64,000 nt of DNA from Pseudacidovorax sp. RU35E. GTDB lineage: Bacteria > Pseudomonadota > Gammaproteobacteria > Burkholderiales > Burkholderiaceae_C. Both the position numbers and the translations under genes were made by a program. The notes under the pieces were generated by a model, which saw only the letters and a program-made list of their open reading frames with translations, was not told the DNA's origin and made no database searches. This document shows positions 49,630 through 58,026 of the stretch, in pieces; within the stretch, counting starts at the first letter, position 1, and each line of letters begins with the position of its first letter. The stretch spans positions 124,001 through 188,000 of the forward strand of contig NZ_FTMY01000008.1 in the NCBI RefSeq assembly GCF_900156165.1, given 5' to 3'.

Positions 49630-51801
49630 TCAACGCGCGGCGTTGCGGTCGGTGATCATCTTCGGCGTGATGAACACCAGCATCTCGGTCTTGTTCGACA
49701 CGCGATCGCGCTTGCGGAACAAGGCGCCCACCACCGGCACTTCACCCAGCACGGGGATGCGCGATTCGTCGTTGCTTTCGGTCAGCTCGAAGATGCCGCC
49801 GATCACCACCGTGCCGCCGTTCTCGACCAGCACTTCGGTCTGCACATGCTTGGTGTTGATGGCGGGGCCGGCCGAGGTATTGACGCCGCGGGAGTCCTTG
49901 TTCACGTCCAGCGTCAGGATGATGTTGCCCTCGGGCGTGATCTGCGGCGTCACTTCCAGCTTCAGCACCGCCTTGCGGAAGGAGATGGACGTCGCCCCGC
50001 TGGAGGTGGCCTGCTGGTAGGGAATCTCTTCACCCTGTTCGATCAGCGCCTTGGTCTGGTCGGCGGTGATGACGCGGGGGCTGGAGATGACGCGGCCCTT
50101 GCCATCGGCTTCCAGCGCCGAGATCTCCAGGTTGAGCATGCGCGAGAAGCTCGAGTTGAACAGCGCCAGCGTGAACGCGCCCGCCGCATTGCCGGTGCCG
50201 CCGGCGTCACCCGCTGGCAGGTTGATGAAGTTGTTCAGCGTGGCGGTACCGAAGCTCACCGACGGGCTGGTCGAGGTCGACGTGGTCGTCGTCACACCGC
50301 CCGTGGTGGTGCTGGTGGAGGTGGTCCCTCCGCCGGTCACGGTCGGGAAGGTGCCCAGAGCGCTGCGGTTGTTGATGAAGCTGCCGCCCAGGCGCGCGCC
50401 CAGCGACTTGCCGAAGGTATCGGTGGCCTCGACGATGCGCGCCTCGATCATCACCTGACGCACGGGCACGTCGAGCTTCTGGATCAGCTCGGCCACCTGG
50501 GCCAGCTTGGAGGGCACGTCCGACACAAACAACTGGTTGGTGCGCGACTCGGCGATCACGCTGCCGCGTGCACTCAGGATGCGCGTGGCCGTGCCCGCGC
50601 CCCCGCCACCGGCCGCAGTGCCGGTGCCGGTCAGCCCCTGGGCTATGACGACGGCCTTGGTGTAGTTGAGCTGGAACGACTGGGTGCGCAGCGGCTCCAG
50701 GTTCTCGATGGCCGCCTTGGCCTCGTATTCCATCTTCTCCTTGGCGTTGATCTCGTCCTTCGGCGCGATCCACAGCACGGAGCCGTTCTTGCGCATGCCG
50801 AGGTTCTTGGCCTGCATGATGATGTCCAGGGCCTGGTCCCAGGGCACATCCTTCAGCCGCAGCGTCAGCGAGCCGGTCACCGAGTCGGAAGTGACGATGT
50901 TGAAGTTGGTGAAGTCCGCAATCACCTGCAGCAGCGAGCGGATCTCGATGTTCTGGAAGTTCAGCGACAGCTTCTCTCCGGTGTAGCCGGCGCCCTGGGT
51001 GAGCTTGGTCGGGTCGACCTTGCGGGCGCGCACCTCGACCACGAACTGGTTGTCGCTCTGGTAGGCGCTGTGTTCGTAGTCGCCGCGCGCGTCGATGGTC
51101 AGCCGCACGCGGTCGCCGGCCTGCTGGGCGTTGATGAACTGCACCGGCGTGTTGAAGTCGGTCACATCCAGGCGGCGGCGCAGCCCCTCGGGCAGGGTGG
51201 ACTTGGTGAACTCGGCCACCAGCGTGCGGCCCTGCTGGCGCACGTCGACACCGACCTGGTTGTTCGGCAGCTCGACAACCACGCGGCCCGTGTTGTCCGG
51301 GCCCAGGCGGAAGTCGATGTCGCGCAGCGGCAGGCTGTCGCGGTTGAAGTTCTCGGCAAAGGCCTGCTGCGCCGGCGCCGCCAGCGCCTGGCCGGGGGCC
51401 GGGCTGAGCACGACCAGCAGCGAATTGCCCTGGATGTCGGTGCGATAGGCCGCGGCCTGCTTCAGGTTCAACACCAGCCGCGTGCGATCGGCTGCCTGCA
51501 CCACGTTGACCGAGCGCAGGTTGCCCTGGTTCATCTCCAGGGAGGAGCGCCCCGACGCATTGCTGGTGCCCGGAAAGTCCAGCGCGATCCGCGCGGGGTT
51601 CTGGACCGTGAAGCCGGTGGGGGGCGCCGCAAGCGGCCGGGCAAAGTCGATGCGCACGACTTCCGAGCCCGACTGCACCGAACCCGTCACGGCCTGGATG
51701 GCGTTCTGCGCATGCGCCGCGGCCATGCTTGCGAGGCAGAGCATCGCCATGCCCGCGCGCCGCAGCCAACCCAGGGCGGGAGTGCTGACCAATGACTTCA
51801 T
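49630..51801 (-). CDS. pilQ: PilQ, type IV pilus secretin
   Basis: PilQ is the outer-membrane gated channel through which type IV pili pass. The 723-residue protein has a Sec signal (about 1-31, ending AHAQ) and two AMIN domains (about 35-245), then STN/N0 (LSLNFQNIEIRSLLQVIADF), N1 and the C-terminal secretin domain (VEATDTFGKSLGARLGG to VLGEVPVVGALFRKRD, ending LVFITPKMI). A Thr/Ser/Gly-rich stretch at about 487-512 interrupts the secretin domain. The start at 51801 overlaps pilP by 4 bases. Confidence 0.96.
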   Translation of the reverse strand: MKSLVSTPALGWLRRAGMAMLCLASMAAAHAQNAIQAVTGSVQSGSEVVRIDFARPLAAPPTGFTVQNPARIALDFPGTSNASGRSSLEMNQGNLRSVNVVQAADRTRLVLNLKQAAAYRTDIQGNSLLVVLSPAPGQALAAPAQQAFAENFNRDSLPLRDIDFRLGPDNTGRVVVELPNNQVGVDVRQQGRTLVAEFTKSTLPEGLRRRLDVTDFNTPVQFINAQQAGDRVRLTIDARGDYEHSAYQSDNQFVVEVRARKVDPTKLTQGAGYTGEKLSLNFQNIEIRSLLQVIADFTNFNIVTSDSVTGSLTLRLKDVPWDQALDIIMQAKNLGMRKNGSVLWIAPKDEINAKEKMEYEAKAAIENLEPLRTQSFQLNYTKAVVIAQGLTGTGTAAGGGGAGTATRILSARGSVIAESRTNQLFVSDVPSKLAQVAELIQKLDVPVRQVMIEARIVEATDTFGKSLGARLGGSFINNRSALGTFPTVTGGGTTSTSTTTGGVTTTTSTSTSPSVSFGTATLNNFINLPAGDAGGTGNAAGAFTLALFNSSFSRMLNLEISALEADGKGRVISSPRVITADQTKALIEQGEEIPYQQATSSGATSISFRKAVLKLEVTPQITPEGNIILTLDVNKDSRGVNTSAGPAINTKHVQTEVLVENGGTVVIGGIFELTESNDESRIPVLGEVPVVGALFRKRDRVSNKTEMLVFITPKMITDRNAAR

Positions 51802-52349
51802 TTCGACCTCTCTTGCAGCTGCAGCGTCGCCGTGCGCTCGATCCATTCACCCGCGGCGTCCTGCACGATCTCGCGCAAGGCCAGCTCCGTCTCGTCGATG
51901 CGCGTCACGCGCCCGAAGTTCTGTCCAAGGTGGTTGCCCACCCGTACCTGATAAAGCAGCTTGTCCACCATCACCAGCGCCACCCGCTGTCCACCGCGCC
52001 GGAGGCTGCCCACCATCGCCATCGAATCGAGCGGGAAGGCTTCCAGCGGCTCCTTCAGCCGGTTGAGTTCGGGCGCGATCAGGTCGGAACGGACCGCCGG
52101 GCTCGTCGAGTCGCGCCGCAGCGCCTGCAGCAGCCGCTGGTTGTCGAAGGGCTCGACCGCGGCGGCCTCGGTATAGGCCTGGGGCACGAACTTCTTCGGC
52201 TCGGAGATCTGCTCGATGCGCGGCCGGACGTTGGCGCGCTCCTGACGCATCCACTCCGTCAGGTCATCCTGGTCGGAGCCCAGGCAGCCGGTGAGCAGCA
52301 CGGCCGAGGCGCAGGCCAGCAGCAGCGGGAGGCCGGACTTCTTCATCAT
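51798..52349 (-). CDS. pilP: PilP, type IV pilus inner-membrane lipoprotein
   Basis: PilP links the inner-membrane PilMNO platform to PilQ. The 183-residue lipoprotein has a lipobox LLTGC (C22) and a Pro-rich extended region. A PilP beta-domain follows (GSLRRGGQRVALVMVDKLLYQVRVGNHLGQNFGRV, ETELALREIVQDAAGEW). Two adjacent ATG codons (52349, 52346) overlap the pilO stop; either may be used. Confidence 0.95.
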   Translation of the reverse strand: MMKKSGLPLLLACASAVLLTGCLGSDQDDLTEWMRQERANVRPRIEQISEPKKFVPQAYTEAAAVEPFDNQRLLQALRRDSTSPAVRSDLIAPELNRLKEPLEAFPLDSMAMVGSLRRGGQRVALVMVDKLLYQVRVGNHLGQNFGRVTRIDETELALREIVQDAAGEWIERTATLQLQERSK

Positions 52350-53026
52350 TTCTTGGCCTGGGCGGCGGCCGTCGCCTTGCGCTGCGCGGCCTGCTCCTCG
52401 GCGTCCAGGTAGCGGTAGGTGCGGGCAGTGGCGTCCATCGTCAGGCCGCCACCGTCCTTCTGCGGCACGATGGACAGGTTGTTGAGCGTGACGATGCGCG
52501 ACAGATTGGCGATGTCGGCGGCGAAAGAGCCCATGTCGTGGTAGCGGCCGGTGACGCGCAGGGCGATGGGCAGTTCGGCGTAGTAGTCGCGCACCTCGAC
52601 CTGACCAGGCCGGAAAAGCTCGAACTGCAGGCTGCGTCCCAGGCCGGCCTGGTTGATGTCCGACAGCAGCGCATCCATCTCGGCCTTGCTGGGCAGCTGC
52701 TTCTCGAGGACGAGCACGTACTGCTGCACCTCTTCGCGCTGCTTCTTGAGCAGGTCGAGGTTGACGGCGCGCGCCACCTTGGTCTTGTAGTCGTTGCGCA
52801 GGGCCTGCTCGCGGTCGCGCTCGGCCTGGTATTCGTCGTCGACGCCGCCCAGCCAGAAGAACCACAGGGCCACCACCACGACGGCCGCGAGCAGCACGAA
52901 CAGGGTGTAGCGCGGCACGGGCGGCCAGCGCGACGGGTCGTTCGGGTCGAGGCTGCGGAACTGCTGGGCAGCCGACCGCAGCGAGGTGCCGACCTGGACG
53001 CGGGGCAGGGATACGCGCGATGCCAT
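52346..53026 (-). CDS. pilO: PilO, type IV pilus assembly protein
   Basis: PilO dimerises with PilN in the periplasm and aligns the pilus motor with PilQ. The 226-residue protein has a cytoplasmic N-terminus and one TM (about 40-61). A coiled coil follows (DEYQAERDREQALRNDYKTKV, about 65-110), then a ferredoxin-like domain (ELPIALRVTGRYHDMGSFAADIANLSRIV). It begins 12 bases after pilN. Confidence 0.95.
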   Translation of the reverse strand: MASRVSLPRVQVGTSLRSAAQQFRSLDPNDPSRWPPVPRYTLFVLLAAVVVVALWFFWLGGVDDEYQAERDREQALRNDYKTKVARAVNLDLLKKQREEVQQYVLVLEKQLPSKAEMDALLSDINQAGLGRSLQFELFRPGQVEVRDYYAELPIALRVTGRYHDMGSFAADIANLSRIVTLNNLSIVPQKDGGGLTMDATARTYRYLDAEEQAAQRKATAAAQAKK

Positions 53027-53038
53027 GTCCGTGATCCC

Positions 53039-53650
53039 TTAGCCCTTGTTCGGTGTGGCAGGCGCGGGCGATGTCGGCTTCTGGGCCTCCATCGGCCGCC
53101 GCACGCCCACGCGCATCGTGAAGTTGGCAACCCGGCGTTGATCCCGGGGACTGAGCGTGGCGATGCCTGCGGTGATCTCCACCAGTTCGGGCTTGACCAG
53201 CCAGGGGCTGCTGTTGCCCAGGTTGCGCAGCAGTTCCGACACCCGCTCGTTGGACTGCGCCGCGCCCTGCAGCGTGACCGTCTGGTTTTCCTGCCGCATG
53301 CTGGTCAGGTAGACGCCGTCGGGCAGCTGGCGCACCAGTTCATTGAGCAGATGAACCGGCAGATTGCGGTCGGCCTGCAGGTCTTCCACCGACTTCTGAC
53401 GCGCCCGCAGTCCGGCGATCTCGCCCTGCAGGGTGGCGATTTCCTTGATCTGGGCATCCAGCTTCTGGTTCTCGGCCGTGAGCATGGCGTTGCGCGACTG
53501 CTGCTCGAGGATCAGCGCCTGCAGGTACAGATAGGCGACACCCGCGATCAGGAGACCGGCCAGCGCAGCCGCACCCAGCGACGCGTAGAAGTTGTCCTTG
53601 CGACGCTTGCGGGCCGCCTCGCGGTGCGGCAGCAGGTTGATCAGGATCAC
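53039..53650 (-). CDS. pilN: PilN, type IV pilus assembly protein
   Basis: PilN binds PilM with its short cytoplasmic tail and pairs with PilO. The 203-residue protein begins with the PilM-binding INLLPHREAARKRRK motif, followed by a TM (about 25-44), a coiled coil and a periplasmic domain. The GTG start at 53650 (ILINLLPHRE) overlaps the pilM stop by 4 bases, supporting the non-ATG choice. Confidence 0.95.
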   Translation of the reverse strand: MILINLLPHREAARKRRKDNFYASLGAAALAGLLIAGVAYLYLQALILEQQSRNAMLTAENQKLDAQIKEIATLQGEIAGLRARQKSVEDLQADRNLPVHLLNELVRQLPDGVYLTSMRQENQTVTLQGAAQSNERVSELLRNLGNSSPWLVKPELVEITAGIATLSPRDQRRVANFTMRVGVRRPMEAQKPTSPAPATPNKG

Positions 53651-54723
53651 TGCAGGAACCTCCGCATCGCCAGCCCGCAGGCCGTGAGATAGGAGGCGGA
53701 TTCGCGCTGCAGCCGCTTGGCACGCACACCCGAATCGAACTCCATGCCCTCGAAGGGATTGAGCAGCGAGCACGCGAAGGAGGTCTGGCGCGTCACCGCG
53801 TGGGTCAGGCCGGGCAGCCCGGCGGATCCACCAGCCAGCAGCACGTAGTCCACGCGGTTGTGCGGGGTGCTGGTGAAGAAGAACTGCAGCGCCCGCGCGA
53901 TTTCCTGCGCGATGCTGGCGACGAAGGGCTTGAGCACGGCGGACTCGTAGTCCTCGGGCAGGTCGCCGTTGCGCTTCTTGGCTTCCGCCTCTTCGGCCGA
54001 AAAGCCGTACTGGCGCACGATCAGCTGGGTCAACTGGGCTCCGCCGAAGGCCTGGTCGCGGTCGTAGAGCACCTCGTCGTTGCGCAGCACCTGCATGCTG
54101 GTGGTGCTGGCGCCCACCTCGAAGAGCGCGACCACGGCGTCGCGACCCTGCGCAGGCAACTGCTCGATGAGGCGCGCGGCGGCCAGGCGGGATGCGAAGG
54201 ACTCCACGTCCAGGATCACCGCCTTGAGTCCGGCGGCCTCGGCCAGGCCCTGGCGGTCCTGCACCTTTTCCTTGCGGGAGGCCGCGATCAGCACCTCGAC
54301 GTCCTCGGGGCTGCCCGGGCTCGGACCCATCACGCAGAAGTCGAGGCTGACCTCGTCTAACGAGAAGGGGATGTACTGGTTGGCCTCGGATTCGACCTGC
54401 ACTTCGAGTTCGGTCTCGCTCAGGCCCGCCGGCAGGATCACCTTCTTGGTGATGACCGCCGAGGGCGGAAGGGCCAGGGCCACGTTCTTGGTCTTGGCGC
54501 CGCTCTTTCGCACGACGCGACGGACGGCCTCGGCGACTTCATCGAACTTCTCGACATTGCCGTCGGTGATCCAGCCACGCTCGAGCGGCTCGATCGCACA
54601 GCGCAGGAGCACCAGCTTGCCCGCGGGGTTGCGCTCGAGTTCCACCAGCTTCACGCTGGACGAGGAGACGTCCAGGCCCAGCAGGGGCGGCGGCTGTCGG
54701 CGAAAAAGTGATCCCAGGGCCAT
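53647..54723 (-). CDS. pilM: PilM, actin-like type IV pilus protein
   Basis: PilM is the cytoplasmic actin/FtsA-like ATP-binding member of the pilus alignment complex. The 358-residue protein shows LLGLDVSSSSVKLVEL (phosphate 1), VVALFEVGASTTSMQVL (phosphate 2) and YVLLAGGSAGLPGL (adenosine site). It is first in pilMNOPQ and divergent from ponA. Confidence 0.96.
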   Translation of the reverse strand: MALGSLFRRQPPPLLGLDVSSSSVKLVELERNPAGKLVLLRCAIEPLERGWITDGNVEKFDEVAEAVRRVVRKSGAKTKNVALALPPSAVITKKVILPAGLSETELEVQVESEANQYIPFSLDEVSLDFCVMGPSPGSPEDVEVLIAASRKEKVQDRQGLAEAAGLKAVILDVESFASRLAAARLIEQLPAQGRDAVVALFEVGASTTSMQVLRNDEVLYDRDQAFGGAQLTQLIVRQYGFSAEEAEAKKRNGDLPEDYESAVLKPFVASIAQEIARALQFFFTSTPHNRVDYVLLAGGSAGLPGLTHAVTRQTSFACSLLNPFEGMEFDSGVRAKRLQRESASYLTACGLAMRRFLQ

Positions 54724-54782
54724 CGGAAGACGCTCAGCCGTTCACGTGCTTGTAACACTTGGCAAGAAATGCATGTGAATAG

Positions 54783-54812
54783 ATGCTATCAGTCGAGGAC
54801 CACGGACACCAA
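54783..54812 (-). promoter_or_regulatory. Possible sigma70 promoter of pilMNOPQ
   Basis: TTGGTG (54807-54812) and TAGCAT (54783-54788) on the minus strand are spaced 18 bases apart. The -10 box lies about 60 bases before pilM. Inverted repeats TTAACG/CGTTAG and TTGTT/AACAA lie just upstream (about 54832-54861) and could be operators. Confidence 0.4.
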
Positions 54813-54935
54813 GCACTGCCGTTGGCTTTTTTTAACGAATTCGCGTTAGTTGTTAAAACAATACGGAAGAAAGCCAACGCATCCTCAACCCAGCGTAACG
54901 TTCAGTGTAACCAGGGGTAGGCCATGTGCGGTTTT

Positions 54936-54941
54936 TATAAT
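54936..54941 (+). promoter_or_regulatory. Perfect -10 box ahead of ponA
   Basis: TATAAT lies 25 bases before the ponA ATG, preceded by a T-run, in otherwise GC-rich DNA. No recognisable -35 lies 16-18 bases upstream, so an activator or other contacts may be needed. The expected transcript leader is about 20 bases. Confidence 0.45.
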
Positions 54942-54966
54942 CCGCCGCCCTCTTTGGCCTCACCCC

Positions 54967-57384
54967 ATGCCCCCTTCCTCCCGCGCACCGGCGCCTGCAC
55001 CCCGAGACGACAAGGCCGCGAAGCGCCCCTCCGCGACACCGGCCTGGCTCCGTTGGCCGCTGCGCATCCTGCTGTGGCTGCTCGGCCTGGCCGGCGCTGC
55101 GGTGGCCTGCGCGCTGATGGTGGGAGCCGTCGCCCTGGCCGTGGCCTACCCCAATCTGCCAGACGTGTCCGATCTGGCCGACTACCGCCCCAAGCTGCCG
55201 CTGCGCGTCTTCTCCGCCGAAGGCATCCAGATCGGCGAATTCGGAGAGGAGCGCCGCAACCTCACCCCCATCGCTACCGTGCCCAAGGTGATGAAGGAGG
55301 CCGTGCTGGCCGCCGAGGACGCGCGCTTCTACGACCATGGCGGCGTGGACTACAAGGGGGTGGTGCGCGCGGGTCTCGCCAACCTGAACCGCGTGAAGAG
55401 CCAGGGCGCCTCCACCATCTCGATGCAGGTCGCGCGCAATGTCTACCTCAGCTCCGAGAAGACGCTCACCCGCAAGATTTATGAAATCCTGCTCGCCTTC
55501 AAGCTGGAGCACCAGCTCAGCAAGGACCAGATCCTCGAGATCTACCTGAACCAGATCTACCTGGGCAACCGCTCCTACGGCTTTGCGGCCGCGTCCGAGT
55601 CGTACTTCGGCAAGCCACTGCAGGACATCACGATCGCGGAAGCCGCCATGCTGGCGGGTCTGCCCAAGGCGCCCGGCGCCAACAACCCCGTCAACAACCC
55701 GTCGCGCGCGCGGGCGCGCCAGCTGTACGTGGTCGACCGCATGGTCGATGCCGGATTCATCACCGAGGCCCAGGCCAAGGAGGCCCGCGCCGAACGCCTT
55801 CACCTGCGCAATGCCAACGACCCCGATCGACTGCATGCGGAGTACGTGGCCGAGACCGTGCGACAGCTCATGTTTGCCCAGTACGGCGAAAGCACGTACA
55901 CGCGCGGCTTGAAGGTCTACACCTCGCTGGTGGCCTCGCAGCAGTCCGCAGCCTACGGTGCCCTGCGGCGCGGCATCATGGACTACGAGCGCCGGCAGAT
56001 CTACCGCGGTCCCGAGAAGTTCGTCGACCTGCCGAACGACCCCAAGGAACTGGACGAGGTCGTGGACGACGTGCTGGCGGAACACCCCGACAACGGCGAC
56101 GTCATGTCCGCCGTGGTGCTCAAGGCCAGCCCCAAGGAGGTCACCGCCATCCGCGCCAGCGGCGAGGAACTGCAGATCAACGGCGAAGGCCTGCGCCCGG
56201 CCCAGTCGGGCCTGTCGGACAAGGCGGCCCCCAACGTGCGCATCCGCCGCGGCGCCGTCATCCGCGTGGCCAAGACCGCCAAGGGCAGCTGGGAGATCAC
56301 GCAGCTGCCCGAGGTGGAAGGCGCCTTCGTCGCCATGGACCCGCGCGACGGTGCCATCAAGGCCATGGTCGGCGGCTTCGATTTCGGCAAGAACAAGTTC
56401 AACCACGTGACGCAGGCATGGCGCCAGCCGGGCTCCAGCTTCAAGCCCTTCATCTACTCGGCCGCGCTGGAGAAGGGCTTCATGCCCAGCACCGTCGTCA
56501 ACGACGGGCCTTTGTTCTTCGATGCCGGCACCACCGGCGGCCAGCCCTGGGAGCCGAAGAACTACGACGGCAACTTCGAGGGCCCCATGCCGCTGCGCCG
56601 GGCGCTGATGAAGTCCAAGAACATGGTGTCCATCCGCGTGCTGCAGTCCGTCGGCACCCGTTATGCGCAGGACTGGATCACCAACTTCGGCTTCGAGCGC
56701 GAGAAGCATCCGGCCTACCTGCCGATGGCCCTGGGCGCCGGCTCGGTCACGCCGATGCAGATGGCGGCGGCCTACTCGGTGTTCGCCAACGGCGGCTACC
56801 GCGTGAATCCGTATCTGATCACCCGCATCACCGACCACAAGGACCGGGTGCTGGTCGATGTGCAGCCACCGTTGCGGGGCGAGACCTCGCGCGCCATTCC
56901 GCAGCGCAACGCCTACATCATGGACAGCCTGCTGCAGTCCGTGGCCAGCGGCGGGACGGCTGCCAAGGCGCAGGCCACGCTCAAGCGCGTCGACCTGTAC
57001 GGCAAGACGGGCACCACCAACGATTCGCTGGACGCCTGGTTCGCCGGCTTCCAGCCCACGCTGACCGCGGTGGTGTGGATGGGCTACGACACGCCGCGCA
57101 AGCTGGGTGATCGCGAAACCGGCGGCGGCCTGAGCCTGCCGATCTGGATCAGCTTCATGCAGACAGCCCTCAAGGGCGTGCCGGTGAGCGAGATCCAGGC
57201 GCCTCCGGGGGTGGTCAACATCGGTGGCGAGGTCTACTACGACGAGTTCACGCCGGGCCGCGGCGTCACGTCACTGGGCGTGGAGCCGGTGGTCGTGCCC
57301 GGCATGGAGAGCGGGGCCGGAGGTGCTCCATCGGCGCCAGTGGGCGAGGAGCGCAACCGCATCCTCGATCTGTTCCGCAACTGA
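54967..57384 (+). CDS. ponA: Penicillin-binding protein 1A
   Basis: This 805-residue bifunctional enzyme polymerises and cross-links peptidoglycan from the inner membrane. Order: a cytoplasmic basic tail, TM (about 36-60), and glycosyltransferase domain (EAVLAAEDARFYDHGGVDYKG, GASTISMQVARNVYLS, EIYLNQIYLGNRSYGF). An OB-like insertion (about 320-440) precedes the transpeptidase with S490-S-F-K493, S550-K-N552 and K680-T-G-T. All catalytic motifs are present. The start at 54967 is the first plausible ATG after the -10 box. Confidence 0.96.
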   Translation: MPPSSRAPAPAPRDDKAAKRPSATPAWLRWPLRILLWLLGLAGAAVACALMVGAVALAVAYPNLPDVSDLADYRPKLPLRVFSAEGIQIGEFGEERRNLTPIATVPKVMKEAVLAAEDARFYDHGGVDYKGVVRAGLANLNRVKSQGASTISMQVARNVYLSSEKTLTRKIYEILLAFKLEHQLSKDQILEIYLNQIYLGNRSYGFAAASESYFGKPLQDITIAEAAMLAGLPKAPGANNPVNNPSRARARQLYVVDRMVDAGFITEAQAKEARAERLHLRNANDPDRLHAEYVAETVRQLMFAQYGESTYTRGLKVYTSLVASQQSAAYGALRRGIMDYERRQIYRGPEKFVDLPNDPKELDEVVDDVLAEHPDNGDVMSAVVLKASPKEVTAIRASGEELQINGEGLRPAQSGLSDKAAPNVRIRRGAVIRVAKTAKGSWEITQLPEVEGAFVAMDPRDGAIKAMVGGFDFGKNKFNHVTQAWRQPGSSFKPFIYSAALEKGFMPSTVVNDGPLFFDAGTTGGQPWEPKNYDGNFEGPMPLRRALMKSKNMVSIRVLQSVGTRYAQDWITNFGFEREKHPAYLPMALGAGSVTPMQMAAAYSVFANGGYRVNPYLITRITDHKDRVLVDVQPPLRGETSRAIPQRNAYIMDSLLQSVASGGTAAKAQATLKRVDLYGKTGTTNDSLDAWFAGFQPTLTAVVWMGYDTPRKLGDRETGGGLSLPIWISFMQTALKGVPVSEIQAPPGVVNIGGEVYYDEFTPGRGVTSLGVEPVVVPGMESGAGGAPSAPVGEERNRILDLFRN

Positions 57385-57397
57385 AGTCACGGGGATG

Positions 57398-57414
57398 GCC
57401 GGCCGAAGGCCGGC
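57398..57414. terminator. Short hairpin between ponA and cyaY
   Basis: GCCGGCC-GAA-GGCCGGC forms a 7-bp stem, followed on the plus strand by GTTTGC. It lies between the convergent ponA and cyaY stop codons and could end both transcripts, though the T-run is short. Confidence 0.55.
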
Positions 57415-57422
57415 GTTTGCAC

Positions 57423-57755
57423 TTAGTCTGCGACGAAGTGCAGCGCCTGCCCGGCTTGCAGGCTGCATTCCTGCGACAGGCGGCCGAAAAGCTCTTCGCC
57501 GGTCCTGGTGTCCACCCACCGCTGACCGTCGTGCCGGAAGTGGTAGCCGCCGGTGCGGGCCGCCAGCCAGATCTCATGCAGCGGCGGCTGCAGGTTCACC
57601 ACCACCTGGCTTCGGTTGGCAAAGGTCAGCGTGATCATGCCGCCCACACGCTGGTTGTCGATGTCCGCGTCGGTGTCTTCGTTGATCTTGTCGCAGCATC
57701 GTTCGATGGCTGCCAGAGCGGATTCCGCGAGATCGAGGTACTGGGCGTCGGTCAT
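57423..57755 (-). CDS. cyaY: CyaY, bacterial frataxin
   Basis: CyaY binds iron through an acidic helix and regulates iron-sulfur cluster assembly. The 110-residue protein has the acidic first helix ([27 protein letters not shown] region) and the frataxin strands [37 protein letters not shown] and DTRTGEELF follow. The start at 57755 is the family start; 24 upstream in-frame codons overlap the divergent lptM. Confidence 0.94.
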   Translation of the reverse strand: MTDAQYLDLAESALAAIERCCDKINEDTDADIDNQRVGGMITLTFANRSQVVVNLQPPLHEIWLAARTGGYHFRHDGQRWVDTRTGEELFGRLSQECSLQAGQALHFVAD

Positions 57756-57774
57756 GACTGGATAAAATTTCGCG

Positions 57775-58026
57775 ATGTTGAATGCTCGGCAAATTCTAGT
57801 GAGCGCCCCCTTGCTCACTCTCGCCAAGGCCTTTGCGCTCGCGACCCTCGCTGCCCTGTCGGCCTGTGGCCAGAAGGGGGCGCTCTATCTGCCGACCGAA
57901 CCCGCTGCCGCCCAGCGCGCCACCCTGCCGCAGGTGCTGACCGGCTCCGGCAACAAGCCCGCGCCGGCACCGGCCGGTGCTGCCAGCGCGCCGGCATCCC
58001 CCTCGGTTCCCGCTTCCCGTCCATGA
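57775..58026 (+). CDS. lptM: LptM (YifL)-family small lipoprotein
   Basis: LptM is a small outer-membrane lipoprotein that assists LptD maturation in E. coli. This 83-residue protein has a lipoprotein signal with lipobox LSAC and the family hallmark [10 protein letters not shown] just after it; the rest is a Pro/Ala/Ser-rich tail. Start choice is open: ATG 57775 or GTG 57799, which would give a shorter signal. A TAAAAT at 57763-57768 could start a nearly leaderless transcript. Its stop overlaps lysA by 4 bases, the usual lptM-lysA pair. Confidence 0.88.
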   Translation: MLNARQILVSAPLLTLAKAFALATLAALSACGQKGALYLPTEPAAAQRATLPQVLTGSGNKPAPAPAGAASAPASPSVPASRP

